A DNA stretch of 64,000 bases, from NCBI GenBank assembly GCA_018828585.1, contig JAHJVW010000089.1, positions 18,292 through 82,291 on the forward strand, read 5' to 3'. The position numbers and the translations under genes were made by a program. Below are positions 54,315-63,865 of the stretch, one piece after another (the first letter of the stretch is position 1; every line of letters starts with the position of its first letter). The notes under the pieces are model-generated. The model saw only the letters and a list, made by a program, of their open reading frames with translations. It was not told where the DNA came from and searched no databases. The stretch comes from Bacteroidota bacterium. Lineage in GTDB: Bacteria > Bacteroidota > Bacteroidia > Sphingobacteriales > Sphingobacteriaceae.

Positions 54315-55637
54315 TTATTCGTCTACCCCAATTTTGTATTTCTTACCTTTAATTTTTTCATTTCTTATCAAGCTCAGCGCTTGGTTTACTCTTTTTCGAT
54401 TCACCGCAACGTAAGACATGTGGTCAAAAACTTCAATTAGGCCAATTTCATCTTTATTCAAATTTGCCTTTTTATACAGTAAACCCACTATATCAACCTT
54501 ATTTACCTTATCTTTTTTTCCAGCAGCAAAATAGATGGTAGCCCATTTACTAGGCTCAAACAGTTTAAAATCTTCAATCTCCGTAACTTCTTCAATAGGT
54601 TCTAGAACGTATGCTGGGGCATATTCTTCATCAGCTAAAAGCAAATAAGCTTTTCCGCTCGCTTTCATTCTGGCGGTTCTACCATTTCGGTGAATGAAAG
54701 ATTCTTCTGTAAACGGAATTTGGTAATGGATGACTTGTTGCACATCTGGAATATCTAATCCGCGAGAAGCTAAATCAGTAGTCACCAAAACCGCATGCGT
54801 TCCGTTTCTAAATTTCACCAATGCTTTTTCTCGATCAGGCTGATCCATACCTCCATGGTAAATCCCGTTACTCATTCCTTTATCCCATAATATATCGCTT
54901 ACACGCTCAGCCGCTTCTCTATGGTTACAAAAAATTAGGGTTGGCCCTTCAGGATGTTCTGAAACTACCTGCATTAATAACTTTAACTTGTCTTTTGATT
55001 TGGTATGTAAAACCTTTAAAGCTAATTCTGGCGATTGCTGCTCATCAGACAGGAAATTCACCATCGCTAGGTTATTCACCTGAGCAAATTCTGGAATCTC
55101 CTCCATTTTTGTTGCTGAGGTCAAAATCTTTTGCTTAATACTTGTCAGGTTCTCAATAATCATTTCCATCTCTACCTGAAAACCTAATTCTAAGGATTTA
55201 TCAAACTCATCTAAAACCAAATATTCCACTTCTGTAGGATCAAAATTTTCATGTTTGATATGGTAGGAGATTTTACCAGGCGTTCCAATAATCACCGAAG
55301 GCGTTTCGGACAAGCTTAAACTCTCGGTTTTGGTACTATGACCTCCATAAATACAAGTTACCTTAAAACCCGATTGTAAAGACCTGAAAACCTGCTCAAT
55401 CTGTAAAGCCAATTCACGAGATGGTATAATCACCAAAACCTGAACTTTCTTTAAACCTTTTTCTAATCTATTTAAAAGCGGTAAAAGGAAAGCTAACGTT
55501 TTACCAGAGCCTGTGGAAGATAAAACCATCACGTCTTTATGGGCGTCAATAGCTTTTTGAGTTGCTATTTGCATCTCGTTTAGCTCGTGGATATTTAATC
55601 GCTTTAGGGTTTCTTTAATGGAGTCAGAATTTTTCAT
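54315..55637 (-). CDS. DbpA-like DEAD-box RNA helicase
   Basis: A 440-residue RNA helicase. The helicase core has motif I SSTGSGKT (about 40-47), Ia PSRELA, Ib GTPGK, motif II written DEFD instead of DEAD, motif III SAT, and HRNGRTAR (motif VI). Residues about 365-438 form a DbpA-type RNA-recognition domain (DKVNKVDIVGLLYKKANLNKDEIG), which in E. coli DbpA binds 23S rRNA hairpin 92; a role in large-subunit assembly is likely. It is divergent from the TrmH-like gene across 66 bases. Confidence 0.93.
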   Translation of the reverse strand: MKNSDSIKETLKRLNIHELNEMQIATQKAIDAHKDVMVLSSTGSGKTLAFLLPLLNRLEKGLKKVQVLVIIPSRELALQIEQVFRSLQSGFKVTCIYGGHSTKTESLSLSETPSVIIGTPGKISYHIKHENFDPTEVEYLVLDEFDKSLELGFQVEMEMIIENLTSIKQKILTSATKMEEIPEFAQVNNLAMVNFLSDEQQSPELALKVLHTKSKDKLKLLMQVVSEHPEGPTLIFCNHREAAERVSDILWDKGMSNGIYHGGMDQPDREKALVKFRNGTHAVLVTTDLASRGLDIPDVQQVIHYQIPFTEESFIHRNGRTARMKASGKAYLLLADEEYAPAYVLEPIEEVTEIEDFKLFEPSKWATIYFAAGKKDKVNKVDIVGLLYKKANLNKDEIGLIEVFDHMSYVAVNRKRVNQALSLIRNEKIKGKKYKIGVDE

Positions 55638-55703
55638 TGCTGCAAATATCCAATAAATTATCTGGTTGATGGCAATTTCATTTCTCCCTATTATCTTTGT
55701 AAT
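55638..55703. promoter_or_regulatory. Compact divergent promoter region, possible leaderless starts
   Basis: On the plus strand TATCTTTG (55692-55699, consensus -7) ends 4 bases before the methyltransferase ATG. On the minus strand GATATTTG (55643-55650, one mismatch) ends 5 bases before the helicase ATG. Transcription from either would start at or next to the start codon. Confidence 0.45.
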
Positions 55704-56237
55704 ATGAGAAAACTAAAGCTTGACGAGCTAAACCGTGTAAGTGTGGAAGAGTTTAAAGAGCAACAGAAACTTCCTGTTATAGTTGTTTTAGATCATGTAC
55801 GTAGTTTAAACAATGTAGGCTCGGCATTTAGAACGGCGGATGGTTTTGCGATTGAAGCCATTTATTTATGTGGTATTACGGCCCAGCCACCTCATCGCGA
55901 AATAGAGAAAACAGCCATTGGCGCTACTCAATCTATAGAATGGAAGTATTTTGAAAATGTAATTGATGCTGTAAATCATCTGAAAGAAAATCATTTTAAA
56001 ATAATTGCGATCGAGCAAGCCGAGAGCAGCATTAGCTTATCAGATTTTATTCCCAAAAAAAATGATAAATATGCTTTTTTCTTTGGAAATGAAGTCAACG
56101 GAGTTAGTGAAGAAGTGATGCAAAACATTGATAGTTGTATAGAAATCCCACAGTTTGGGACCAAACATTCTTTTAATATCGTGATTAGTATGGGAATTGT
56201 TTTATGGGATTTTTATAGCAAATTCTCTAAATTGTAA
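55704..56237 (+). CDS. SpoU/TrmH-family RNA 2'-O-methyltransferase
   Basis: A 177-residue SPOUT-fold enzyme, shorter than TrmH or RlmB because it lacks N- and C-terminal RNA-binding extensions. Motif 1 LDHVRSLNNVGSAFRTADGF, motif 2 FFFGNEVNGVSEEV and motif 3 IPQFGTKHSFNIVISMGIVLWDF are all present. The target ribose (tRNA or rRNA) is not evident. The next gene starts 1 base after its stop. Confidence 0.93.
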   Translation: MRKLKLDELNRVSVEEFKEQQKLPVIVVLDHVRSLNNVGSAFRTADGFAIEAIYLCGITAQPPHREIEKTAIGATQSIEWKYFENVIDAVNHLKENHFKIIAIEQAESSISLSDFIPKKNDKYAFFFGNEVNGVSEEVMQNIDSCIEIPQFGTKHSFNIVISMGIVLWDFYSKFSKL

Positions 56238-56238
56238 A

Positions 56239-56901
56239 ATGGAAAATCAGCTTTTAAAAAAACTTAAACTAAAACCCGAGCATTTATTTTTAATTCTAAA
56301 TGCTCCTGAAGGTTATGTTGCTGATTTAAGAAAGCATCATTCAAGAATAGAATCAAACAATTATTCTTTGGCTTTCGCCGATGTGGTTCAGCTTTTCGCA
56401 ACTCATAAATCTGATTTGGAAATCGAACTTGATAAATTACAAAGTTTATTAAAATCAAATCCTATAATTTGGATTGCTCATCCAAAAAAATCATCTAAAA
56501 TTCCAACCGACTTAGAAAGTATGCAACAATGGGAACCATTAAAAAGGTTGCAACTACGCCCGGTTGCTACTATTTCTATTAATGATAGCTGGACGGCACT
56601 TCAAATTAAGCCAGAAAATCAAGTTAAAAAATCAACCTCCTCAAATAGTGAAGTAGCAGAATCAGAATATGCAGATTTCATCAATCAAGAAAAAAGAGAA
56701 GTTAGTATCCCTAAAGAACTACAAACTGTTCTTAAAAATGAACAAGATGCTTTTAAATTTTTCAACTCGTTGAGTTTTTCTAATAAAAAAGAATACATTA
56801 TTTGGATTTTAAGTGCCAAGCAGGAAAAAACAAAGCAAGAACGTTTAGAAAAAACTGTAGAAAAGCTTAAACATCAGAAAAAAAATCCTTCCGAAAAATA
56901 G
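56239..56901 (+). CDS. YdeI/OmpD-associated-like protein with C-terminal Omdd domain
   Basis: A 220-residue cytosolic protein. The N-terminal part (about 1-105) has the LKPEHLFLILNAPEGY and LIIWIAHPKKSSKIPTDL-like pattern of DUF3052-like proteins. The C-terminal part (about 150-215) contains IPKELQTVLKNEQDAFKFFNSLSFSNKKEYIIWI, the Omdd motif of the YdeI family. The lysine-rich tail may be flexible. No catalytic role is known to me. The frame opens upstream inside the methyltransferase gene; I start at the ATG after that stop. Confidence 0.82.
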   Translation: MENQLLKKLKLKPEHLFLILNAPEGYVADLRKHHSRIESNNYSLAFADVVQLFATHKSDLEIELDKLQSLLKSNPIIWIAHPKKSSKIPTDLESMQQWEPLKRLQLRPVATISINDSWTALQIKPENQVKKSTSSNSEVAESEYADFINQEKREVSIPKELQTVLKNEQDAFKFFNSLSFSNKKEYIIWILSAKQEKTKQERLEKTVEKLKHQKKNPSEK

Positions 56902-56984
56902 GCCAAGAGTCTTGTATTTACAACAATTTTTAGTCTAAAACAGAAAATTAATTCGATTGGTACACCATTTGTTTTCTCACATAT

Positions 56985-56999
56985 GTAACAAAATGTTAC
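56985..56999. promoter_or_regulatory. Inverted repeat upstream of the DUF4397 lipoprotein
   Basis: GTAACA and TGTTAC, perfect 6-bp arms with a 3-base gap, 30 bases before the ATG. It could be an operator or lie in the 5' leader; no regulator is linked to it. Confidence 0.4.
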
Positions 57000-57029
57000 C
57001 TAAAATTATGTGTTATTAAACAAAAAGTT

Positions 57030-57710
57030 ATGAAAACAAGTAAAAATTTAAGACAAACTTATAGCGGTTTATTATTAGCGTTTGCAGCGGTCGCTGGTTT
57101 AACATCGTGTTCAAGTAATGGTGAAATTACTGCAGATGCTTATGTTAGAATTGTAAACTCATCTGAAAGTGCTCCTCCACAAGATTTCTATTTAGACAGC
57201 ACAAAAGTTAATTCTTCTGCAGTAGTATATGGTCAAAACACAGATTATATTACCACTAATTCAGGAAATAGAAAAGCGAGATTTAAAACATCGGGAACAA
57301 CAACTGTGAACTCATCTTCAGATGTTAGTATTAGTGCGGGAAATCACTATACTGTTTATTATACTGGTGGTAGTTCTTCATCAGCAAACTACACAACTGA
57401 GGATAATTTAGTTACTCCAGCTGCAGGAAAGGCAAAAGTAAGATTTGTACATTTAAGTTCTGCAGCAGCTGCTAATATTGACTTAGCTATTCAAGGTGGC
57501 CAAAAAATAGTAACTAATTTAGCTTATAAAGCTGCTTCAGCGTATCAAGAAGTAGATGCTGCAACGAGTTTCCAACTATTTGCATCCGGTTCATCAACAG
57601 CAGTATTGAGCTTAGCTAATTTGAATTTACAAGCTGGTAAAATCTACACCATTTATTTTTCAGGTTCAACCACCGCAACTATTACTTATCATGTAATGAT
57701 TGATAAATAA
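57030..57710 (+). CDS. DUF4397-domain lipoprotein
   Basis: A 226-residue exported lipoprotein (signal peptide ending GLTSC, Cys about 27). The mature part is two beta-sandwich halves, the first opening with DAYVRIVNSSESAPPQDFYLDSTKV and the second with KAKVRFVHLSSAAAANIDLAIQGG, the two-fold repeat of DUF4397. It is rich in Ser, Thr and Ala, suggesting exposure on the surface or in the periplasm. Its function is unknown. A strong shared terminator follows. Confidence 0.88.
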   Translation: MKTSKNLRQTYSGLLLAFAAVAGLTSCSSNGEITADAYVRIVNSSESAPPQDFYLDSTKVNSSAVVYGQNTDYITTNSGNRKARFKTSGTTTVNSSSDVSISAGNHYTVYYTGGSSSSANYTTEDNLVTPAAGKAKVRFVHLSSAAAANIDLAIQGGQKIVTNLAYKAASAYQEVDAATSFQLFASGSSTAVLSLANLNLQAGKIYTIYFSGSTTATITYHVMIDK

Positions 57711-57730
57711 AGATTAATTTGTTCAAAAAG

Positions 57731-57766
57731 AAAAAGGCGAGAATCAAATTCTCGCCTTTTTCTTTT
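57731..57766. terminator. Bidirectional intrinsic terminator
   Basis: AAAAAGGCGAGAAT pairs perfectly with ATTCTCGCCTTTTT around a 3-base loop, with A and T tracts on both sides. It serves the DUF4397 gene and, on the minus strand, gltD. Confidence 0.9.
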
Positions 57767-57867
57767 TTAATTCTTCTTCTTCATGGTGGAGTCTTTCATC
57801 ATCCTATCTTTTAAATTTATCATTTTTATAAAACTGAAACGTTTATTTAAGGAGCATGAAAATCCTA

Positions 57868-59346
57868 TTAATTAGCTTCTTCAAACAAGTCGATAGCTTC
57901 TTTACTTTCTAAAGAAGAATGGCCCATTAAAAATAAATCTATTGTTCTGGCGGCTTCTCTACCTTCAGAAATTGCCCAAACCACCAAAGATTGTCCTCTA
58001 CGCATATCGCCCGCAGCAAAAACTTTTTCTACAGACGTTTTAAAATCTCCTTCAACAGCGTTTACATTTTTTCTGCCATCTAAGGTCAAGCCTAATTGTT
58101 CTATCATCCCTTCATATTGTGGATTTATGAACCCCATCGCCAAGAAAACTCTTTGGCATGGAATGGTCCTTTCGGTTTCAGCCAACTCAGTAAATTTAAT
58201 TGGCCGACCTAAGAAATCTGTTTCCCATTCCACATCTACGATTTTTAATTCTTTTAAATCGCCATTTGCATCCCCAATAAATTCTTTGGTATTTACACCC
58301 CAAAATCTTTGGCAGCCTTCCTCGTGAGAGCTGGTCGTTTTTAAAAGCATTGGATATTGTGGCCAAGGCATATTATCTGTTCTTTCTTTTGGTGGTTGAA
58401 ACATCAATTCAAATTGAGTGATTGATTTTGCACCTTGACGATTAGAAGTTCCAACACAGTCTGAGCCTGTATCTCCACCACCAATCACCACCACGTCTTT
58501 TCCTTTAGCAGAAATTTCTTCTTCTGTAACTTTAATTCTACTTACCCGCTTATTTTGTTGTTTCAAAAATTGCATCGCAAAATAAACGCCTTTTAATTCC
58601 CTTCCGGGGATGGGTAAATCTCTAGGAACGGTTGATCCTCCAGCCAAACAAACAGCATCAAAATTTTTCACTAAATCTCTGGCGTCAATATCTTTACCTA
58701 TTTCAGTATTGCATTTAAACTCAATTCCACTTTCCTCCATTATCTTCACACGACGACGAACAACTTCTTTGTCTAGTTTAAAATCAGGGATTCCATAGCG
58801 TAGCAATCCACCCGGTTGATCATCTCTTTCAAAAACCGTTACTTGATGACCTACTTTATTTAATTGTGCTGCAGCTGCTAAACCTGCCGGACCAGAACCT
58901 ACAACAGCTACCGTTTTACCAGATTTTAATATGGGAGAAAACGCATTTACATAGCCTTTTTCGAAAGCAATTTCAATAATATGTTTCTCAATCTCCTCAA
59001 TGGCTATTGCTGGTTTATTGATCCCTAAAACACAGGCAGATTCGCATGGTGCGGGACAAATTCTTCCTGTAAACTCTGGAAAGTTATTGGTTGAACTTAA
59101 AATTTTATACGCTTCTTTCCAATTTTGTTTATAAACAGCGTCGTTAAACTCTGGAATAACATTCCCTAGTGGACAACCATTGTGGCAAAATGGAATTCCA
59201 CAGTTCATGCATCTTGCCGACTGTTCATTTAATTTTTCATCGGAATACATTCCAATAAATTCTTTGTAGTTTTTTACTCTATCTTGAGCAGGTACTTTTT
59301 CAGGAAGCTCTCTTCCATACTCTTTAAATCCTGTTACTTTTCCCAT
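57868..59346 (-). CDS. gltD: Glutamate synthase, small (beta) subunit
   Basis: The subunit that takes electrons from NADPH and passes them through FAD and Fe-S clusters to the large subunit. The 492 residues have an N-terminal cluster domain with CMNCGIPFCHNGCPLGN and ICPAPCESACVLG cysteines, the FAD-binding GSGPAGLAAA motif (about 150), and the NADPH-binding GGGDTGSDCVG motif (about 289). It starts 1 base after the gltB stop, so they form one operon. Confidence 0.97.
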   Translation of the reverse strand: MGKVTGFKEYGRELPEKVPAQDRVKNYKEFIGMYSDEKLNEQSARCMNCGIPFCHNGCPLGNVIPEFNDAVYKQNWKEAYKILSSTNNFPEFTGRICPAPCESACVLGINKPAIAIEEIEKHIIEIAFEKGYVNAFSPILKSGKTVAVVGSGPAGLAAAAQLNKVGHQVTVFERDDQPGGLLRYGIPDFKLDKEVVRRRVKIMEESGIEFKCNTEIGKDIDARDLVKNFDAVCLAGGSTVPRDLPIPGRELKGVYFAMQFLKQQNKRVSRIKVTEEEISAKGKDVVVIGGGDTGSDCVGTSNRQGAKSITQFELMFQPPKERTDNMPWPQYPMLLKTTSSHEEGCQRFWGVNTKEFIGDANGDLKELKIVDVEWETDFLGRPIKFTELAETERTIPCQRVFLAMGFINPQYEGMIEQLGLTLDGRKNVNAVEGDFKTSVEKVFAAGDMRRGQSLVVWAISEGREAARTIDLFLMGHSSLESKEAIDLFEEAN

Positions 59347-59347
59347 C

Positions 59348-62300
59348 TTAATAAATTGATTCTAATTGCTGCTTTTCCGCTAATACTCTCTTAAACTCTT
59401 TAGGGAACACTTTAATGAATTTAGCCGATTCTTCGGTCCAATGTTCTATTAAAAATTTAGCCACAGCACTTTGGGTTAATTGATGATGTTTCTTTAATAA
59501 CTTGATAATTAATTCTTCATCCTTCACATTTAAAGGATCCAAATCAACCATTTCACGGTTACAATTTTCTACAAAATCACCGTCAATATCATATATCCAG
59601 GCTATTCCACCACTCATACCGGCAGCAAAGTTTCTTCCAGTTTTACCAATGATTAAAGCCTTACCACCTGTCATGTATTCACATCCATGGTCACCAACTC
59701 CTTCTACAACTGCAGTAGCACCTGAGTTTCTAACTGCGAAACGTTCGCCTGCTTGACCTCTAATAAACAACGCTCCAGAAGTTGCCCCGTAAAGCACTAC
59801 ATTTCCAACAATGATATTATCTTCGGGAACAAAAGTGCTTTCCTTAGCGGGATAAATAGCAATTTGAGCTCCTGATAGCCCCTTACCCACATAATCATTT
59901 GCTTCGCCTTCCAATTCAAAAGAAATACCTTTAGCCGCAAAAGTTCCAAAACTTTGACCAGCTGAACCTGTGAATTTAAAGTTGATGGTATTATCAGGCA
60001 AACCTGCTGAACCATAGATTTTAGCAATTTCGTTTGATAAAACTGTACCAACAGTTCTATCTGTATTTTTTAAATTAAATTCTCCAAATACAGGTGTCTT
60101 ACTCTCTAAAGCAGCTTTCGATGCGGCTAATAATTTCCAATCAATGATATCATCCATCCCATGATCCTGCATTTCACTATTATAAAGTGTTAATCCTTTT
60201 GGATAAACCATAGGATGTAACATTGCTGAAAAATCTAATTTTTTAGCTTTCCAATGCGTGATACCTTCTTTCATTTTTAGGAACTGAACTCTTCCCACCA
60301 TTTCATTAATGGTTTTAAAGCCTAGTTCAGCCATAATTTCACGTAGTTCCTGAGCCATAAAATTGAATAAATTCACTACATGCTCAGGCTTGCCACTAAA
60401 TAACTTTCTTAATTCAGGATCTTGAGTAGCCACGCCAACTGGGCAGGTATTTAAATGACATTTACGCATCATGATACAACCACCTGCAACCAATGCTGCA
60501 GTAGCTACACCCCATTCTTCAGCACCCAACAAAGCTGCAATGGCCAAATCGCGACCAGTTTTCAATTGTCCATCAGTTTGTAAAACAACACGACTTCTTA
60601 ATTTATTCTTTACCAATGTTTGATGTGCTTCGGCTAAACCCAATTCCCAGGGTAAGCCTGCGTGTTTTACTGAACTCATTGGAGAAGCTCCTGTTCCGCC
60701 ATCGTAACCTGCAATTAAAATCACATCTGCATGTGCTTTTGCTACACCAGCTGCAATGGTTCCTACACCTGCTTTAGAAACCAATTTCACATTGATTCTT
60801 GCTGCTCTATTGGCATTTTTCAAATCGAAAATTAGCTGTGCTAAATCTTCAATAGAATAAATATCGTGATGTGGAGGAGGCGAGATTAAACCTACCCCAG
60901 GAGTAGAATGACGAGTTTTTGCAATCCAATCATCTACCTTATGGCCGGGTAATTGTCCGCCTTCGCCCGGTTTTGCCCCTTGCGCCATTTTAATCTGCAA
61001 CTCATCTGCATTGGTTAAATAATTAATGGTTACCCCAAACCTTGCCGAAGCAACTTGTTTGATAGCCGAACGCATAGAATCACCATTTGGCATGGTTTCA
61101 AAACGCATTTCATCTTCACCACCTTCGCCAGTATTACTTTTTCCACCGATACGATTCATGGCGATAGCAAGCGTACTATGTGCTTCATGTGAGATAGAAC
61201 CGAAAGACATTGCTCCGGTTGCAAAACGTTTCATGATATTTTCTGCTGATTCAACATCATCAATAGGTATTGGCTCTAAATGTTTTGCGAAGTCAAGCAA
61301 TCCACGTAAAGTGTACATTTTATCCTTTTGATCATTTACAGCTGAGGCATACTTCTTATAGGTATGATAATCGCCCATTTTAGTGGCATGCTGTAATAGA
61401 TGGACTGTCGTTGGATTAAATAAATGGGCTTCCCCTCTACGTTTCCACTGATATATACCCCCTTCTGGTAATAGTTGCTCAGCATCACCTTTAAACCCAT
61501 TGATATGTTTAAATAAAGCTTCACGAGCCAACTCATCTAAACCTAGTCCACCAATTCTACTAACGGCTCCACAAAAATATTGATCAACAACTTGCTTATT
61601 GATACCTAAAATTTCAAATACCTGCGAACCATGATAAGATTGCAAAGTCGAGATTCCCATTTTCGAGAATATCTTTAATAATCCATCACAAACGGATTTT
61701 ACATAGTTTTTAACTAATGTTTTTTCATCTAAATCAGTTTCTAATTTGTCTTCTTTTAATGCGTGTATAGAAGCTAAAGCCAAATAAGGATTAATCGCGG
61801 TGGCGCCAAATGCTAATAAACAAGCAAAATGGTGAACTTCCCAAATATCCCCTGCTTCAACTACCAAGCCTACCGCACCTCTTAATCCTTTTTTTATCAG
61901 ATGATGATGTATAGCAGAAACAGCTAATAAGGAAGGAATTGGCGCATGCTCAGAATCAATCGCTCTATCAGATAGAATAAGTACCTCAAAACCATCATTT
62001 ACGGCATCCTCGGCATAGCGACATAATCTGTCGATTCCGTTTTGCATTGCTCCAGATAATCCATCAGCTTTGAAATAGGTTTGCAATGTTTTAGCATGGA
62101 ATAAACCGGTATCAATACTTCTTAATTTCTCTAGTTCATTATCTTTTAGAATAGGTTGTTGAAGCGTAACACAATGACAATGCATTTTATCTTCATCTAA
62201 AATATTTCCATTGTTTCCAATAAAAGTAGCCAAACTCATCACCAAACGCTCTCTGATTGGGTCAATTGGGGGGTTGGTAACTTGAGCAAAAAACTGCTTA

Positions 62301-63865
62301 AAATAACTTGAAATATGCTGGGGACGATCTGACAAAACAGCCAAAGGGACGTCTGTACCCATAGAACCAATAGGTTCTTTACCATCTAAGGCCATTGGCT
62401 TAATAATGGATTCTATATCCTCCCTGCTATATCCAAAAACTTTTTGATACCTGTAAACAGACTCTTTAGACATTCCCGTAAAAGAAACTCTTGGCTCTGG
62501 AAGCTCTTCTAATCTAATCTTATAATTTTCTAACCATGTGCCGTAAGGTTGACGACCAGCTATTTTGTGTTTAATCTCTTCATCAGTAATAATTTGACCA
62601 TGTTCAATGTCTATTAAAAACATTTTACCTGGTTGTAATCTCCCTTTTCTGATGATTGTTTTTTCGTCTACAGCTAGTACCCCAGCTTCTGATGCTACAA
62701 TTACTCTATTATCATTGGTAATCACATATCGTAATGGACGGAGACCGTTTCTGTCTAAAATTGAACCTATTAATTTCCCGTTGGTGAAAGTTAATGCTGC
62801 TGGACCATCCCATGGCTCCATTAAAGTTGCATGAAACTCATAAAATGCCTTCTTAATTGGATCCATTGCTTCATTTCCGTCCCAAGCTTCAGGCACCAAC
62901 ATCATCATTACATGCGGTAATGAGCGACCTGAATGCATCAAAATCTCAACGATGTTATCTAAGCAAGCTGAATCTGATTGGTTATTATCAATCACAGGCA
63001 AAATCATATCCATTTCTTCACTAGTGAAATATGGAGAAACGTAAGATCTTAAACCCGCATAAAACCAGTTTAAATTACCTGTTAAAGTATTGATTTCGCC
63101 ATTGTGAGACATGTATCGGAAAGGTTGAGCTAACCTCCATGATGGAAAAGTATTGGTAGAGAAACGAGAGTGAATCATTCCGAAAGCAGAAGTCAATCGC
63201 TCATCTTGCAAATCGTAATAATATTGGCGGACTTGGTAAGTCGTTAATTGACCTTTATAAACAATTACTCTGGATGATAGGGATGTAAAATAAAACTCTC
63301 CTTCCCCTTCTGCTAATGTTTCATTTAAAGTTCTAGAGATTAATCTCCTTAATATATAAAGTTTACGTTCAAAATCATCGTTATCAATAATATGCTCTGG
63401 CTTACCGATAAAAATTTGTTTTACTGATGGTTCAACAGATCTGGCAGTTTCGCCGACCACATCAGAATTTACAGGAACTTTTCTATAACCTAAAACCGGA
63501 AGGTTTAACTTTTTAGCACAAGATTCTATTATTTTTCTTACTGCTTTTCTTGATGGAACATCCTTAGGCATAAACATCATACCTATACCATAATTTCCTG
63601 GTTCTTTTAAGTCTATTGCATGGATCATGCATTCGTCTAAGAAAAACTCATGCGGGATTTGTATCATAATCCCAGCTCCGTCACCACTGTCAGGATCACA
63701 CCCACAAGCACCACGATGCTCCATATTTTCGAGCATAGTTAAAGCATCAACTATTGTTTGATGTGATTTTTTACCATTAATATTCGTGATAAATCCAGTA
63801 CCACAGGCATCATGTTCAAACTTTGGATCGTATAAACCTTCTGGCTGTTGATTAAGTTGATTCAT
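59348..63865 (-). CDS. gltB: Glutamate synthase, large (alpha) subunit
   Basis: An enzyme converting glutamine and 2-oxoglutarate to two glutamates, the assimilatory step of the GS-GOGAT cycle. In 1505 residues, a short propeptide precedes the nucleophile Cys21 (HDACGTGF) of the N-terminal amidotransferase domain (about 21-430). A central domain, the FMN-binding synthase domain (about 830-1200, with GEGGEDEMRFETMPNG and the cluster cysteines CIMMRKCHLNTCPVG), and the GXGXG beta-helix domain (about 1260-1460) follow. The length is typical. The 135 bases upstream contain no TAnnTTTG box that I can see. Confidence 0.97.
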   Translation of the reverse strand: MNQLNQQPEGLYDPKFEHDACGTGFITNINGKKSHQTIVDALTMLENMEHRGACGCDPDSGDGAGIMIQIPHEFFLDECMIHAIDLKEPGNYGIGMMFMPKDVPSRKAVRKIIESCAKKLNLPVLGYRKVPVNSDVVGETARSVEPSVKQIFIGKPEHIIDNDDFERKLYILRRLISRTLNETLAEGEGEFYFTSLSSRVIVYKGQLTTYQVRQYYYDLQDERLTSAFGMIHSRFSTNTFPSWRLAQPFRYMSHNGEINTLTGNLNWFYAGLRSYVSPYFTSEEMDMILPVIDNNQSDSACLDNIVEILMHSGRSLPHVMMMLVPEAWDGNEAMDPIKKAFYEFHATLMEPWDGPAALTFTNGKLIGSILDRNGLRPLRYVITNDNRVIVASEAGVLAVDEKTIIRKGRLQPGKMFLIDIEHGQIITDEEIKHKIAGRQPYGTWLENYKIRLEELPEPRVSFTGMSKESVYRYQKVFGYSREDIESIIKPMALDGKEPIGSMGTDVPLAVLSDRPQHISSYFKQFFAQVTNPPIDPIRERLVMSLATFIGNNGNILDEDKMHCHCVTLQQPILKDNELEKLRSIDTGLFHAKTLQTYFKADGLSGAMQNGIDRLCRYAEDAVNDGFEVLILSDRAIDSEHAPIPSLLAVSAIHHHLIKKGLRGAVGLVVEAGDIWEVHHFACLLAFGATAINPYLALASIHALKEDKLETDLDEKTLVKNYVKSVCDGLLKIFSKMGISTLQSYHGSQVFEILGINKQVVDQYFCGAVSRIGGLGLDELAREALFKHINGFKGDAEQLLPEGGIYQWKRRGEAHLFNPTTVHLLQHATKMGDYHTYKKYASAVNDQKDKMYTLRGLLDFAKHLEPIPIDDVESAENIMKRFATGAMSFGSISHEAHSTLAIAMNRIGGKSNTGEGGEDEMRFETMPNGDSMRSAIKQVASARFGVTINYLTNADELQIKMAQGAKPGEGGQLPGHKVDDWIAKTRHSTPGVGLISPPPHHDIYSIEDLAQLIFDLKNANRAARINVKLVSKAGVGTIAAGVAKAHADVILIAGYDGGTGASPMSSVKHAGLPWELGLAEAHQTLVKNKLRSRVVLQTDGQLKTGRDLAIAALLGAEEWGVATAALVAGGCIMMRKCHLNTCPVGVATQDPELRKLFSGKPEHVVNLFNFMAQELREIMAELGFKTINEMVGRVQFLKMKEGITHWKAKKLDFSAMLHPMVYPKGLTLYNSEMQDHGMDDIIDWKLLAASKAALESKTPVFGEFNLKNTDRTVGTVLSNEIAKIYGSAGLPDNTINFKFTGSAGQSFGTFAAKGISFELEGEANDYVGKGLSGAQIAIYPAKESTFVPEDNIIVGNVVLYGATSGALFIRGQAGERFAVRNSGATAVVEGVGDHGCEYMTGGKALIIGKTGRNFAAGMSGGIAWIYDIDGDFVENCNREMVDLDPLNVKDEELIIKLLKKHHQLTQSAVAKFLIEHWTEESAKFIKVFPKEFKRVLAEKQQLESIY

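Noticed and set aside
57783..57839. 18-codon minus-strand frame (MINLKDRMMKDSTMKKKN) downstream of gltD
   Set aside because: It sits between gltD and the shared terminator and could be translated, but it is too short, low in complexity and without a recognisable promoter.
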